Source of the DNA: Liopterus haemorrhoidalis
Taxonomy: Eukaryota; Arthropoda; Insecta; Coleoptera; Dytiscidae
DNA: 64,000 nucleotides
Assembly (NCBI GenBank): GCA_963971575.1
Contig: OZ020622.1
Span: forward strand, 18,106,879-18,170,878
Direction of reading: 5' to 3'
The position numbers and the translations under genes are program-made. The notes beneath the pieces are model-generated. The model did no database searches and was not told the origin of the DNA. It worked only from the letters and a program-made list of their open reading frames with translations. This document shows positions 1 to 10,403 of this stretch, one piece after another. Numbering within the stretch: the stretch's first letter is position 1; every line of letters begins with the position of its first letter.

Positions 1-194
1 TTTCATACTCTCTAATGAGTTCTCCCAATAACACTATCCTCCTCTTTATTGCCAAGGTTGCCAGCTGTAAAACGCACTGATCGTTTGAAAATGCGATACA
101 AATATTTATTCAATTTTCCGTGATACTTTTTTTTTATATTTAATTAATTTTCAACAAAAGAATACAAAATCACGCATAATATTTTGGATTCATT

Positions 195-285
195 GACATA
201 TTTAACACTTTTTCAACATTCACACCGCTCTCATTTCCCATAAGAGCAATACTGCATTCTAACTTTTGAACGGACTATAGATGTT
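195..285 (+). repeat. Repeat family M, copy 1
   Basis: About 90 bp matching the reverse complement of 40440-40530. Both hold an 'AGCAATACTGCATTCTAAC' block followed by a 'CGGACTATAG' end. No coding content; origin unknown. It runs directly into the family I relic. Confidence 0.6.
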
Positions 286-394
286 TAATTTGCTGGTACT
301 GCCATCTGCTATAGTAATTTTATTCTTAAGTTGGAGTCACGAAGTTACCAGAATTCAACTGTCTGCGCAGACGCACATTTTGAATTGGCATTAA
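279..394 (-). repeat. Family I relic, internal piece
   Basis: Reverse-complement match to 33336-33455, inside the complete family I element (32210-33520). The best-conserved block is 'CTGTCTGCGCAGACGCACAT'. Neither terminus is present here. Confidence 0.6.
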
Positions 395-597
395 ACACAT
401 ATGGATGTTTGATTGCATTCTACAATAAAGATGCCACAATAAAGAATATATTACACCTGTATTTACATATAATTCGATACATTTTTACCTTAATTATTGT
501 AGCTTTGTTTAGTATATACATTATTAAAATAACTAATTATATAACAATAATAAGTATAAACTTATCAATAATAAGTAAAAACTCTATATATTATAAT

Positions 598-622
598 CCC
601 TCCGTTCGAAAATACTGTATAC
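598..622 (+). repeat. Isolated terminal repeat of family O
   Basis: A 25-bp match to the terminal inverted repeat of the 27996-31298 element (CCCTCCGTTCGAAAATACTG here). It abuts repeat A and no partner end is nearby, so it is a truncated end. Confidence 0.5.
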
Positions 623-911
623 ATTATTTAAAAAAATCAGCTGTGGCCACCACAGGACCGACCGCTATCACAAAGTACTTGTTTAATTTATGCTGCTTTA
701 TCAAAAAATGTCTCAAATAAAAGTTGTTACTTATTGCTTTTATAGCAACTTTTGTTAAATAAATTTTTTCGAAATATTTCTCTGTTTGAAATATTTGCAA
801 AAATCTTAAAACCGACACGAGTAAACTCCCATTTCTAATAAGCCGATTTTTACCAAAAGTTGATCAACTCCATTGATGTGCCATTGGTGTCAAAAGCTTA
901 AATATGAAGTT
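611..911 (+). repeat. Repeat family A, copy 1 (truncated, short subtype)
   Basis: Begins in the conserved 'TCAGCTGTGGCCACCACAGG' block and follows copies 2-4 down to 'AAGCTTAAATATGAAG', then stops before the microsatellite. It shares with copy 3 a short internal variant ('AATTTATGCTGC') in place of the longer middle of copies 2 and 4. Open frames here are not genes. Confidence 0.8.
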
Positions 912-961
912 TCATAAAAATTTAGGTAATTAGTTCTGGTATTTCTTTTCGACCTTGGAAT

Positions 962-1056
962 ATATTAAATAATGTAGTCGCTTCTTGGGATATTAGGTCA
1001 ATAACTAATTTTTTTATTGACCTAATATCCCAAGAAGCGACTACATTATTTAATAT
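962..1056. repeat. Perfect foldback, 42-bp arms
   Basis: Arms 962-1003 and 1015-1056 are exact reverse complements around an 11-nt spacer. No mismatch was seen, so the duplication is recent or maintained. It lies at the left edge of family L copy 2 and has no TIR or target duplication of its own. Confidence 0.9.
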
Positions 1057-1059
1057 TAG

Positions 1060-1418
1060 GTAATTAGGTTAGGTTTTGTTTTTATTAACTAACATAAAAC
1101 TAACTAAGTTTTAACTAACTAAACATAACCTAATAACCTAAATTGATCATATTTACTGTCCGTCTTGGTCATTTTGAGCAAGATTTGTTTGCAAGATCTA
1201 GAACAGCAGAATTATAAAAACGATAATAGATAGAAAACATTTTATGAAGCCATGTAGTTGGTTTAAAGACACACAGATATCGGACTATTCAGAACCCACT
1301 AATTTGTAACTGCTGTAAACGGTTCGTAGAACGTTAAAACAATTTATAAAAACATAACACACAACGTGACTACGAACAGTCTACAACGTGTTAATTTAAA
1401 GAGCTCTGAATGCGGCTT
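1060..1418 (+). repeat. Repeat family L, copy 2 (partial)
   Basis: Matches 54120-54361: 'ACGATAATAGAT', 'GTAGTTGGTTTAAAGACAC' and the terminal 'TTTAAAGAGCTCTG' block. The left end is missing, replaced by the foldback. Confidence 0.65.
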
Positions 1419-1733
1419 AAGATTTGACTTATTTATTGTTTTTAATATGTAGTGTAGTTATCTAGATGAGCTTCGTTAGGAGGAAATAGCCATCGTTGCT
1501 ATGCGCCAAAAATTTTAACTAACTATCTAAGCTTAGTGGTATCATTATAGCTCCCGCCCAATCAAATAATAACTAAAGCAGGGTAATGGCCCCTCTGGAT
1601 CGTCGGCGCTTTCTCACGAGCTACTCGTGAACTTGTACTATACACCCTATCGTTCTGGTGGTTGAAAACTTCCCCAATATTAAAAATATTTTCATGGAAA
1701 TCTCTTTTACGTAAAATCTATGTATATATTTAC
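1419..1733. other. Unassigned; intron of the candidate minus-strand gene
   Basis: No repeat, RNA or coding feature recognised. It would be the first part of the intron after the donor site at 1733. Confidence 0.4.
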
Positions 1734-2055
1734 CTGCTCGATAATCTGGTGTTGAACATCTTCTTACAACTTTATTTTCACTTTTATACCCCCCAAAACT
1801 TCTGCTTACTTTCCTGTGTTTCCCAAGTTTACTTTTCACTCGATGTTTTCCCGGTTCAGAAAAATGTCTGTACTTGTCCGGTGATAATTCTTCAGACATA
1901 TCATAGATTTTTGGAACTTTTATTATAATATCCGTTATTTCACTATTTTCACATATATAGTTATTAGATTCACTTGATTCGAATTGGTCTTCAGTTATTG
2001 AATCATCTTTTTCGTTTGTGTATGGGTCTTTCGGTATTTCGATGTCTTCCTCCAT
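1734..2055 (-). CDS. Hypothetical protein, candidate first coding exon
   Basis: On the minus strand a polypyrimidine tract and CAG acceptor (2068-2066) precede a short leader, an ATG at 2055, 107 codons and a GTAAATAT donor at 1733 (phase 1). The peptide is acidic at the N-terminus (starts MEEDIEIPKDPYTNEKDD), followed by a basic Lys/Arg/His/Ser stretch ending near RRCSTPDYRA. No transmembrane segment, signal peptide or known domain is visible. Composition unlike a transposase, flanking splice sites and lack of a second copy in the window favour a host gene continuing beyond position 1. I do not recognise the product, and chance cannot be excluded. Confidence 0.4.
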
Positions 2056-2344
2056 TTTTGAAAAACTGTAACAAAATGAACACGATAAATATACATACAC
2101 TACAAAGCTGGGTCAAGATTAGCGAGCCGATCCTGTAATGTACTGAACTACGTGTCGCAAACGTATTGCACACTTGCTGTGATCAGTCCGAGAGTAGATC
2201 ATGCTACGAACATAACCAGAATATTAAAATTTCAGTTAAAGGGTATTCTAAATACAGAATGTAGCTCATTTTAGGCAAAGTTTCATAGAAAAAATACTTC
2301 GGAAATACTGGGTTAGGTGTTAAAACCGATACAGAGCGGAGTAG

Positions 2345-2560
2345 GTCGAACAATTTGCCAAACGGATCGGGAAGGAGCAAGAGGACACTTGCATATACTG
2401 CGGAGCCGTAGACACTGCAGAACATACGCTTTTCGCATGCGGAAGATGGGACAGAAAAACGACAGTCGCCGTTGACGAGTTCCTGACACCGGACAATCTT
2501 CTGCAACTGATGTCCAAGTCCAGAGAGAACTGGGAGTCAGTGAGGTGGATGAAAGAATAG
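2345..2560 (+). pseudogene. Non-LTR retrotransposon ORF2, C-terminal tail
   Basis: 71 codons ending at TAG 2558-2560. The frame holds CIYCGAVDTAEHTLFACGRW, the Cys/His pattern (C-x2-C...H-x4-C) followed by Trp at the C-terminus of R1/LOA-type LINE polymerases. The upstream RT is absent (in-frame stop just before), and BEL/Pao reverse transcriptase starts in another frame at its 3' edge. A 5'-truncated LINE fragment joined to an LTR element. Confidence 0.7.
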
Positions 2561-4880
2561 GTGTTACATCCGACATTCGTAAGGCTTTTCTGCAGGTTGG
2601 TGTTAGCGCTGAGGACCGGGATTATCTCAGGTTCCTGTGGGAAACGCCAGATGGATCAGTGGTGACCTACAGGCACCGACGTGTCGTTTTCGGGATTTGT
2701 AGCGGGCCATTTTTGTTAGGGGCTACTATTGAACATCACTTGGATAAATTTTGGAAAGATTGCGACAGTGGTAAATCGAAGTATTCAAAGGACACGATTA
2801 TTCGACTTTCGAAAAACTTTTATGTCGATAACTGCGTCACTAGCGTATCTTCCGAAGAAGTTTTAGATCAGTTCATGCGTGAAGCTAGTATGCTTATGAA
2901 TGAAGGCAAATTTGATCTTCGAGGGTGGGAGTACTCCGTCAGACCACAAAGTTGTTTGGACAATGCTCCGGTGTTAGGCTTATCTTGGAATCCGTCAAGT
3001 GACACTCTTAGCCTAAATAATATCCTGCAAAATGATAAAGATCTTGTAACGAAACGAGTGATATTATCGTTGGCACAACGAGTATTTGACCCTATCGGAT
3101 TCACGAGTCCTGTGACACTGTGCCCTAAATTGATGCTCCAAAGGGCATGGGCGACGAAAATTGCATGGGACGCTCCTGTGGATTCAGCGATGAACCAAGA
3201 GTTTGGTCAATGATTTGAAGAACTGCCGATATTATCACAGATCAAGATTCCTAGGTGGATCAAAGGAGGACCTGATGAGTCAAGCCACTGTTCGCTCCAT
3301 ACATTCTGTGATGCAAGCAAATATGCATACGCAGCGGTTGTTTTTCTCCGAGTTGAAATCAAAGAGAGGGTGCATGTGTTTTTAATTCAGGCCAAGGCTA
3401 GAGTAGCGCCTTTGAAGAGTATGACCATCCCCAGGCTTGAACTGATGGCGGCTACTATAGCAGCTCGATTGTATTCTTCTATCTTGCAGTGTTTTGACAA
3501 ATCAGTAGAAAGTTATTTTTGGAGCGATTCTGCAACAATGCTTGCTTGGATACGACAGACGGATACATGGGCTACGTTTGTTTGGAATCGGACTGAAGAG
3601 ATATGTACTTTGACGGATGTTAAGTCGTGGCGTCATGTTCCCGGCAACGTAAACCCGGCCGATCTTCCTTCTAGGGGTTGTTCCGCGAAGCATCTATTAG
3701 ATTCAAAATGGTAGGAGGGCCCGCAGTGGCTTTATGGGCCTCCTGACACCTGGCCTAAAGAAAATGAGCTGAAATATGATGAAGATGAGGTCAATAACGA
3801 GAGGAGGAAAACTGGTTTAACTTCCTTGTTGAACACTACTTCAGATAAGTGGAATTTTTTGCATTTTTCTAAATATCGTCAGACAATAAGAATGATGGGA
3901 TGGTGCCTACGTTTTACGCATAATTCAAGGAATCCGGAAGCGAGAAAACATGGTGACCTATCTGTTGACGAACTTATCGACGTAGAGCGATTGGTTCTGG
4001 AAATTGTACAACAGGAAACTTTCTGCGGTACAACTGACAAATGCATAAAATCGTTAAAACCTTTTAAGGACGATCAAGGTTTATTACGTTTAAAGACAAG
4101 AATTTCAAGGCGGGAAGATACTGAAGATTTTCGTATGCCGAAACATCCTGTCGTGGACCAATTAATACGCGAAGTTCACGAAGATTCTTTTCATACAGGT
4201 ACTCAAGGACTGATGAGTATCTTAAGAGAAAAATATTGGATTCTAGGCGGCCGTAAGACGAAATGCAATGTTATTTCAAAATGCATTGTATGTAAAAGAT
4301 ATGCTGCCAAACCCGTCCAAGTGGAGACCCCGCCTCTACTTTTTGATCGCGTCAGGGATGCAGTGGCATTTGAAGTTACTGGTGTGGATTTCGCTGGCTC
4401 ACTCTTTCTCAAGGACGGAAAAAAAGCCTGGGTATGCTTATTCACGTGTGCCGTGTACAGGGCGGTGCATTTGGAACTTGCTTCTTCGTTATCAACTGAA
4501 GGGTTCATACTAGTTTTACGACGGTTAAAACGACAGCGATAACGGTACAAATTTCGTTGGCACAGAAAACTGTTTTAATCGACTTGATTGGAATAAGATA
4601 ATTGAGTACAGTGCTAATCAAAGTATTTTATGGCATTTTAACCCTCCTACAGCATCTTGGTGGGGAGGTTTTTGGGAACGGTTGATTGGCCTCCTGAAAC
4701 AGTTGTTACGACAAGTGTTAGGTCGTACATCACTCGACTATGAAGCTCTACTGACAGTACTTTGTGATTGTGAATCCTTGATGAATTCTAGACCTCTAAC
4801 GCCCGTGACTAATGATCCCGATGATCTGACTGTTTTGAGGTTAAGTAGTCCTAAAAAGGGCGGATGTGATCCAAAAATAT
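2548..4880 (+). pseudogene. BEL/Pao LTR retrotransposon pol relic
   Basis: Domains in order: partial reverse transcriptase (2548-3213, with VTSDIRKAFLQV and a YVDN variant of the catalytic YVDD); RNase H across a frame change near 3213 (FCDASK, LELMAA, WSDSA, NPADLPSRG); zinc-binding H2C2 integrase N-terminus (4140-4310); integrase core with Asp in TGVDFAG and, after a further frame change near 4540, SDNGTNF and the Glu of GGFWERL. An in-frame stop interrupts the frame at about 3713. Gag, protease, the RT start, the pol end and both LTRs are missing. The stretch is truncated at both ends and dead. Confidence 0.9.
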
Positions 4881-5488
4881 GATCAAAGAAAAGAAAATAG
4901 AAATACGTTGAATTTAACCTAAAAATCTATACACTACACACAATATCAAATGGAAATATATAAGAAAATATATAACTAAACACAAAACTGCTAAATAAAC
5001 AACAAACTAAATCATCGTTTTATTTAGCGATACCAATACAAATGTAAAATTTGTAAATCTTCAAAATGACTCCCGAACTAAATATGGCTTCAAAAGGTAT
5101 GTTTTAGTAAAATAAAAGAGTGAAGAGCAATATTAGTCTATAATTCACATACTTATTAAAAAAAATCGATTTAGTTATTTTTTCGCCACTAAGTTTGTCA
5201 TTGAAGGTATGACGCAAAATGACCAACTGCGTTGATTAAACGATTGACCTATAATTCAAGTCTTCTATGCTTGCAAATTCTGGCGGACAGTCACAAAAGC
5301 GCTGGTGTGGTTCGCCGCACTCCAAGACGATTTTGGTGTCTATAGAGTCTTATATAAAATTTGTTGTCGGACAGGTGAACCAGTGTTCCCAATTAAATAC
5401 TGGGGCACAAATTTTACAGCAATGGTTTGCTATATTTTCTTTATCTTTAATCCTGGACTTTAACGTGAAGTATAAGTTTTTTCTAAAC
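4881..5488. other. Unassigned AT-rich sequence
   Basis: No gene or recognisable repeat. BEL similarity stops near 4840-4880 and family F begins at 5489. Confidence 0.4.
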
Positions 5489-5632
5489 GTTTAAGCGGAA
5501 CCAAATGGAATTTTTATTTTTGTAAATTGTCACGTGCAAATTCTTTAACTATTAAAGGGGACTTTTGCTAAACAAAATGATCAAAAGTCTCACTTAATCG
5601 GTAAAATTACTAAAATTCAAAATCTAAATACT
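5489..5632 (-). mobile_element. MITE family F, copy 1
   Basis: Matches the reverse complement of copy 2, starting from 'GTTTAAGCGGAACC' and including 'AACAAAATGATCAAAAG'. It shares or abuts the left end of copy 2, giving a head-to-head pair. Confidence 0.75.
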
Positions 5633-5802
5633 GTTTCTTTGGTTTAAGCGGAACTAGATTATCAAATCTAGTAACGTTTACCGGTTGATTGAAGCTTTTG
5701 ATCATTTTGTTTAGAAAAAGCCCCCTTCAATATATAAAAAGTTAGCTAATGACAACTTAAGAAAATTTAATTTCCATTTAGTTCCGCTTAAACCAAAGAA
5801 AC
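5633..5802 (+). mobile_element. MITE family F, copy 2 (both ends intact)
   Basis: 170 bp with perfect 24-bp terminal inverted repeats (5633-5656 and 5779-5802), containing 'TTGGTTTAAGCGGAACTA'. Non-coding. Related copies lie at 9842-9999 and 26945-27050. The superfamily is not clear. Confidence 0.85.
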
Positions 5803-6540
5803 CCACTATAGACAGTTTCACTACTTTAACAACTAACCTAGCCAAAATTTTCTAACAAATACGGGAAATTGTTAATGAAAAGTACATTTATTAAATTAAA
5901 ACAACTAAGTTAATTTAAAATAACGGTTGATAACTCTTATTATTTATGAAAATATTGTCACTAATTTGACATTAATAAAATTAATTATAAAAAGTGGAAA
6001 TTTTAATTAAATGTTTAATTAATTAATAATAAAGAATTAAACTTACATTTGTTAGCTAACAAGTCACAATAATTTTACGTACAACTTAACAAATTTAATA
6101 ATAATTACAACTTTCACAAATCTTAATGTTATTTGACATGTGTCACACACAAATCACAAACCACGGTTACAAAACTGTCAAAATTGCGTATAAACTATTT
6201 CCACAAATACTTAAAAATCACTAAACAGTTAAAAATTAAGTCAGAAACACTCAAATTCTATCTATTAGTAACTTCAATCACATGTGTGAGTTGAAACTGT
6301 CATTGTTAATAAAATAGCACTGGTCTGAGAATATTTTCTGTTTACGAACAGCGGCGTTTGGCGCGCTGAACCGTTCTATAAAAGACATTTGGCAGGAATA
6401 AAGTCGTTTGGCGTTTAGTTTACATCACGCCTCCACACTATTCGAGACACTGGACGATCGAATTTAAGTGGTCTGGGAATTGTATTTTTGTGAAAATGCG
6501 GAAGAAGGTGTTTACGCATTGTTTAAATTAAGTGTCACTT
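5803..6540. other. Unassigned; LTR-like promoter signals at 6370-6410
   Basis: Mostly AT-rich and empty. At 6373-6402 a 'CTATAAAAG' box is followed by 'GGAATAAAG', a spacing seen in LTRs, next to a locally GC-richer stretch. No matching second LTR was found, so a solo LTR is only a guess. Confidence 0.3.
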
Positions 6541-6542
6541 AT

Positions 6543-6980
6543 AATACTACAATTTTTCCAATTGCATTTCAGAAACGATCAGATGTTTTTCAGAAAACGT
6601 CAATTGTAATTTAGATTAGTAAATTGTAATTCAGAAAGTGTCACTTGTAATTCAGATTAGTATATGTATTGTAATTTAGAAAGTCTCGATTCTAATTCAG
6701 ATTAGTAAAATGTAATTCAGAAAGTGTCACTTGTAATTCAGATTAGTATATTCTTATTTAGAAAGATCGATTCTAATTCAGATTAGTAAAATGTAATTCA
6801 GAAAATGTCACTTGCAATTCAGATTAGTACCTATATTGTAATTTAGAAAGTATCGATCCTAATTCAGATTAGTAAAATATAATTCAGAAAATGTTACTTG
6901 TAATTCAGATTAGTATATTGTAATTCAGAAAGTAGCAATTGTAATTCAGATTAGTAAACTGTTATTCAGAAAGTGTAAAT
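6543..6980. repeat. Tandem repeat, about 42-bp unit, nine copies
   Basis: Nine occurrences of 'TAATTCAGATTAGTA' or close variants, about 42 bp apart. Alternate units differ: some carry 'GTCACTTG', others 'TCGATTCTAA'. This gives a higher-order period of about 85 bp, with later units more diverged. Non-coding. Confidence 0.9.
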
Positions 6981-6987
6981 TTTTTTA

Positions 6988-7655
6988 GAAAACATAAACA
7001 ATATTATTTAAAAAAATCAGCTGTGGCCACCACAGGACCGACCGCCATCATAAAGTACTTGTATAAAATACATTCTAGCAGCAGAGTAGAAATAACTTGG
7101 CCTAATATTTTCTAACAGAGATATTATTTATCATGACCATAGAAACGTTACATATAAGTATGCGAAAATTGAGACGGAAATTTTACAAAAATTTTTCAAA
7201 ATTTTTCGTTTTATCAAAAAACGTCTCTAATAAAAGTTATTAGTTATTGCATTTATAGCAACTTTTGTTAAATAATTTTTTTCGAAATATTTTTCTGTTG
7301 CTAAATATTCGCAAAAATCTTAAAATCGACGCGAGTAAACTCCCATTTCTAGTCAACCGATTTTTACCAAAAGTTGATCAACTCGTGCCATTGATATCAA
7401 AAGCTTAAATATGTAGTTTCATAAAAATCCTTTTAACCGAATTTGCTCTGCACGTGTACACAGACAGACAGACAGACAGACGGACGGACAGACGCACAGA
7501 CAGACAGACAGACAGACGGACGGACAGACCGACAGACATCATGCTAAAAATAGTCAATACGTTATGTAGGGACCTCAATTCGTGGAGATCCATCGAAATC
7601 TCGAAATGTCAAAATCGGTATGATCACAATACCTCCCTTATATATGTTGGCGGTA
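6988..7655 (+). repeat. Repeat family A, copy 2 (long subtype, with CAGA microsatellite)
   Basis: Runs from 'GAAAACATAAACAA' through 'TCAGCTGTGGCCACCACAGG' to a (CAGA)n/(CGGA)n tract at 7463-7540, then a conserved tail ending 'CCCTTATATATGTTGGCGGT'. The subterminal blocks 'ACCGACCGCC' (left) and 'GGCGGTCGGT' (right, seen in copy 3) are inverted. No coding capacity beyond microsatellite-encoded peptides. Confidence 0.88.
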
Positions 7656-8094
7656 AGTTTTTTTCTAAATAGTCAAATAGTTTATTTTAGAGATATTTTG
7701 TTTCTTTTTTTATTGTTTTCAAAGCTTGCTACGTTCAACTTTGTAAAACTTATGTTGATTATTATTTTGTAAATAAATGGTCGCAATTTTGAAATGGTTA
7801 ACATAAAAATATGATTTTTTGGTGTCATTGTAAAGCTAATTTAATGTAATTTTAGGAAAAAAATATAAAATTATCGATTCCCTTTGCTAGATCAAAAGTT
7901 CACATCATTTCCGGTGAAACCGGAAGTGCATCAGAATTCTTATAGTAACCTTTAGATGGGCCTTTTTGTCTAGTTTAACTTTTGTTCTGAAGATTTTTTG
8001 TATCTTTACAAATAAAGGAGATTTTCGGGGTGCCCCGTTTCAAACAAACATCCTGTATATATATTTCGTCTGAACTATTGTTATCAGTTCCTTC
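7656..8094. other. Unassigned, with an unidentified element end
   Basis: No gene. 'GGGGTGCCCCGTTTCAAA' followed by 'CATCCTGTATATA' at 8038-8060 resembles a Tc1/mariner-type terminal repeat beside TA. Its partner was not found. Confidence 0.3.
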
Positions 8095-8467
8095 AAAAAC
8101 TAAGTCTTAAAAGACTTTATAATTGTCTCTTCTTTTACAACTTTCCATGATTTTTTTTATCTAGGTACATATTTTTGACAATGTCGGCCATTTCATACGA
8201 ACTTGTTGTAACATCGTGATTTGGTTTTGTCATTCATTTGTTCCACTCTTTCCGCATAAAATTTTTAAATGTTTTATTAATAAACACCTCGAACACCACT
8301 GACTTGTAAGGCCTCCAGGAATGACTAATTTTGTATTCATTTATTTTATAATCTTCTTGATTCTGTTTTATTCACTATAAATTAACGTACCTCGTATCAA
8401 TACCTTCGGACCATAAGACACAAACTTTAAGTCGATTTTGCTACGTCTTATGGTCCGAAAAATACGG
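8095..8467. mobile_element. MITE family H, copy 1 (left end lost)
   Basis: Aligns with 29100-29491 and ends in 'CTTATGGTCCGAAAAATACGG' less its last base, followed by TA. The left terminal repeat is missing. Confidence 0.75.
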
Positions 8468-8534
8468 TACATATCTTTTAAAAGTGGTCAAAATTAAGTC
8501 AAGTAAGTATATAATGTCAAGTGTTAATTAATTT

Positions 8535-8800
8535 TTAGTGTGGCCCTCTTGTTAATAACGGCCTGTAGGCGCCGAGGCATACTTTCTACTAAATTTTATA
8601 AATATTCTGATAATATCACTTACATTCTTTTCTTCATTCCACAAATTTTCAATCGGATTTAAATCCGGACGTTATAGAGGTCAGTTCAATACGTAAATAT
8701 CATTGGCATTGAAAAATTTCAAGGCTTTCTTTGATTTATGTATAGGCACATTGTCTTGCACAAAAGTTTCTTCTATGCCCATTTTGAGCACTGAAATTTT
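8535..8800 (-). pseudogene. Tc1-type transposase relic, C-terminal part
   Basis: Minus-strand translation shows VQDNVPIHKSKKALKFF and, 30-40 residues later, RPDLNPIENLW: the second Asp and final Glu regions of a DD34E Tc1 transposase. Stops and a frame change interrupt it, and the N-terminal half is absent. Dead fragment. Confidence 0.85.
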
Positions 8801-8866
8801 TAGAAATAATGTCTATATATTTTTCAGTCAACAATTAATACCAAATTTTTGTTACGTTAAGGTAGG

Positions 8867-9366
8867 TTTTTAACCGACCGCCGACATATATAAGGGAGGT
8901 ATTGTGATCATACCGATTTTGACATTTCGAGATTACGATGGATCTCCACGAATTGAGGTCCCTGCATAACGTTTTGACTATTTTTAGCATGATGTTTGTC
9001 GGTCTGTCTGTCTGTCTGTCTGTGTACACGTGCAGAGCAAATTCGGCTGAAAGGATTTTTATGAAACTTCATATTTACGCTTTTGACATTAATGGCACGA
9101 GTTGATCAACTTTTGGTAAAAATCGGTTAACTAGAAATGGAAGTTTACTCGTATCGGTTTTAAGATTTTTGCGAATATTTCACAAAGGAGAAAATTTCGA
9201 AAACATTTATTAAAAAAAGTTGCTATAAAAGCAATAACTAACTTTTTTTTTGAGACATATTTTGATAAAGCAGCATAAATTAAACAAGAACTTTGTGATG
9301 GCGGTCGGTTCTGTGGTGACCACCGCCGGTGTTTTTTTTTTTAATAAGTGTTGTTTATGTTCTCCA
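8867..9366 (-). repeat. Repeat family A, copy 3 (short subtype)
   Basis: Inverted relative to copy 2. Starts 'TTTTAACCGACCGCCGACAT', has a (TCTG)n tract near 9000-9020, and ends 'CACCGCCGGTG' then T-rich sequence to 'GTTTATGTTCTCC'. It has the same short middle as copy 1. Confidence 0.85.
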
Positions 9367-9591
9367 AAAATATATCTTGTTAGTTAATTTTAATTAAACG
9401 AATAATGTAGATGAAGAAAAGAACAACAAAATAACAATCATTTTATTAACAACGGAAACCAATACACTACAAAATTCTTTATTTAAACAATATCATGCAC
9501 ATGCACAGTACTTGACTGAAACACAGTCAGGTCACAAATGAATAGGTGAGTCTAAATAACCAACATTTCAATTAGTACTAGTCTAAAGTTA

Positions 9592-9661
9592 GGTACTGTC
9601 CATTTAATTTCGCCGACTGCATAGTATATAAAATGATATACAAAATTAAGTGGACAGTACC
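9592..9661. repeat. Short hairpin, 19-bp arms
   Basis: 'GGTACTGTCCATTTAATTT' pairs with 'AAATTAAGTGGACAGTACC' (one mismatch, a G-T pair in RNA) around a 32-nt spacer. It could be a minimal foldback MITE; no target duplication seen. Confidence 0.8.
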
Positions 9662-9841
9662 ATCATTTTCAAACAAACAGCAAATAACATCTTCTTAAGA
9701 TTCCTACAGAACCTTCTTAAATTTTTAATTTATATTGTGTACAAAAATGTATCTTAAAATTAATGAACAAAATATATATATTTTTTTTTTGGAAAACAAT
9801 TAATTTTTATTATAAAAATGAACAAGTATAGTCTGTTTTTC

Positions 9842-9999
9842 TGATTAAAGCGGAACTAGATTTTGAAAACTAGTAATTTTTAACGTTTAAATGAGTCTTC
9901 TGATCATTTTGTTTAACAAAAGCCTACTTCAATAGTTAAAACGTCAATTCGTTGCAACTTACAAAAATAAAAATTTCATTTAGTTACGCTTAAACGTTT
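9842..9999 (+). mobile_element. MITE family F, copy 3
   Basis: Same order as copy 2: 'AAGCGGAACTAGATT', 'TGATCATTTTGTTTAAC', then 'ATTTAGTTACGCTTAAAC'. Terminal repeats are partly eroded. Confidence 0.75.
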
Positions 10000-10049
10000 A
10001 CTACTAGGACTAGCCTATACATGTCCTTTAAGAATGGACAAAAAAGCAT

Positions 10050-10401
10050 TCATGTTTTTCAGGAATTATTTTCATATAATTTAAAGCATTTTGCTTGATT
10101 TTAATTACATAAAAAATAAAACAGAAACTCTATTTCCGGTTGCATAAAAATCTACTAAGTAAGCTCTTTATTAAAATGTATTGCATTGCTAAGCAATTTT
10201 GTGTTTTAAATCGAGTTTTAGCTTTAATTTAGTTTTAAGACTTTTATGTAACCGGACATGAGTGTCATTAAAATAGGCCTGTTTTACCATATATGACGCC
10301 ATGAACTGGTGTATTTATTTTTTAAATCAGTGCAACGGTTCTCTGATTTTGATGGAACACACATACATGCGTACATATACACAAACGAACTAATATATAT
10401 A
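10050..10401 (+). repeat. Repeat family N, copy 1
   Basis: Shares with 50865-51239 the blocks 'TTGCTTGATTTTAATTA', an 'AAATCGGTGCA'-like stretch and 'ACACAAACGAACTAAT'. No coding content. The mariner at 10404 is inserted at its right edge. Confidence 0.6.
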
Positions 10402-10403
10402 TA

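Noticed and set aside
6373..6402. Promoter of a host gene (TATA box)
   Set aside because: No following ORF with host-like content; a worn LTR is as likely.
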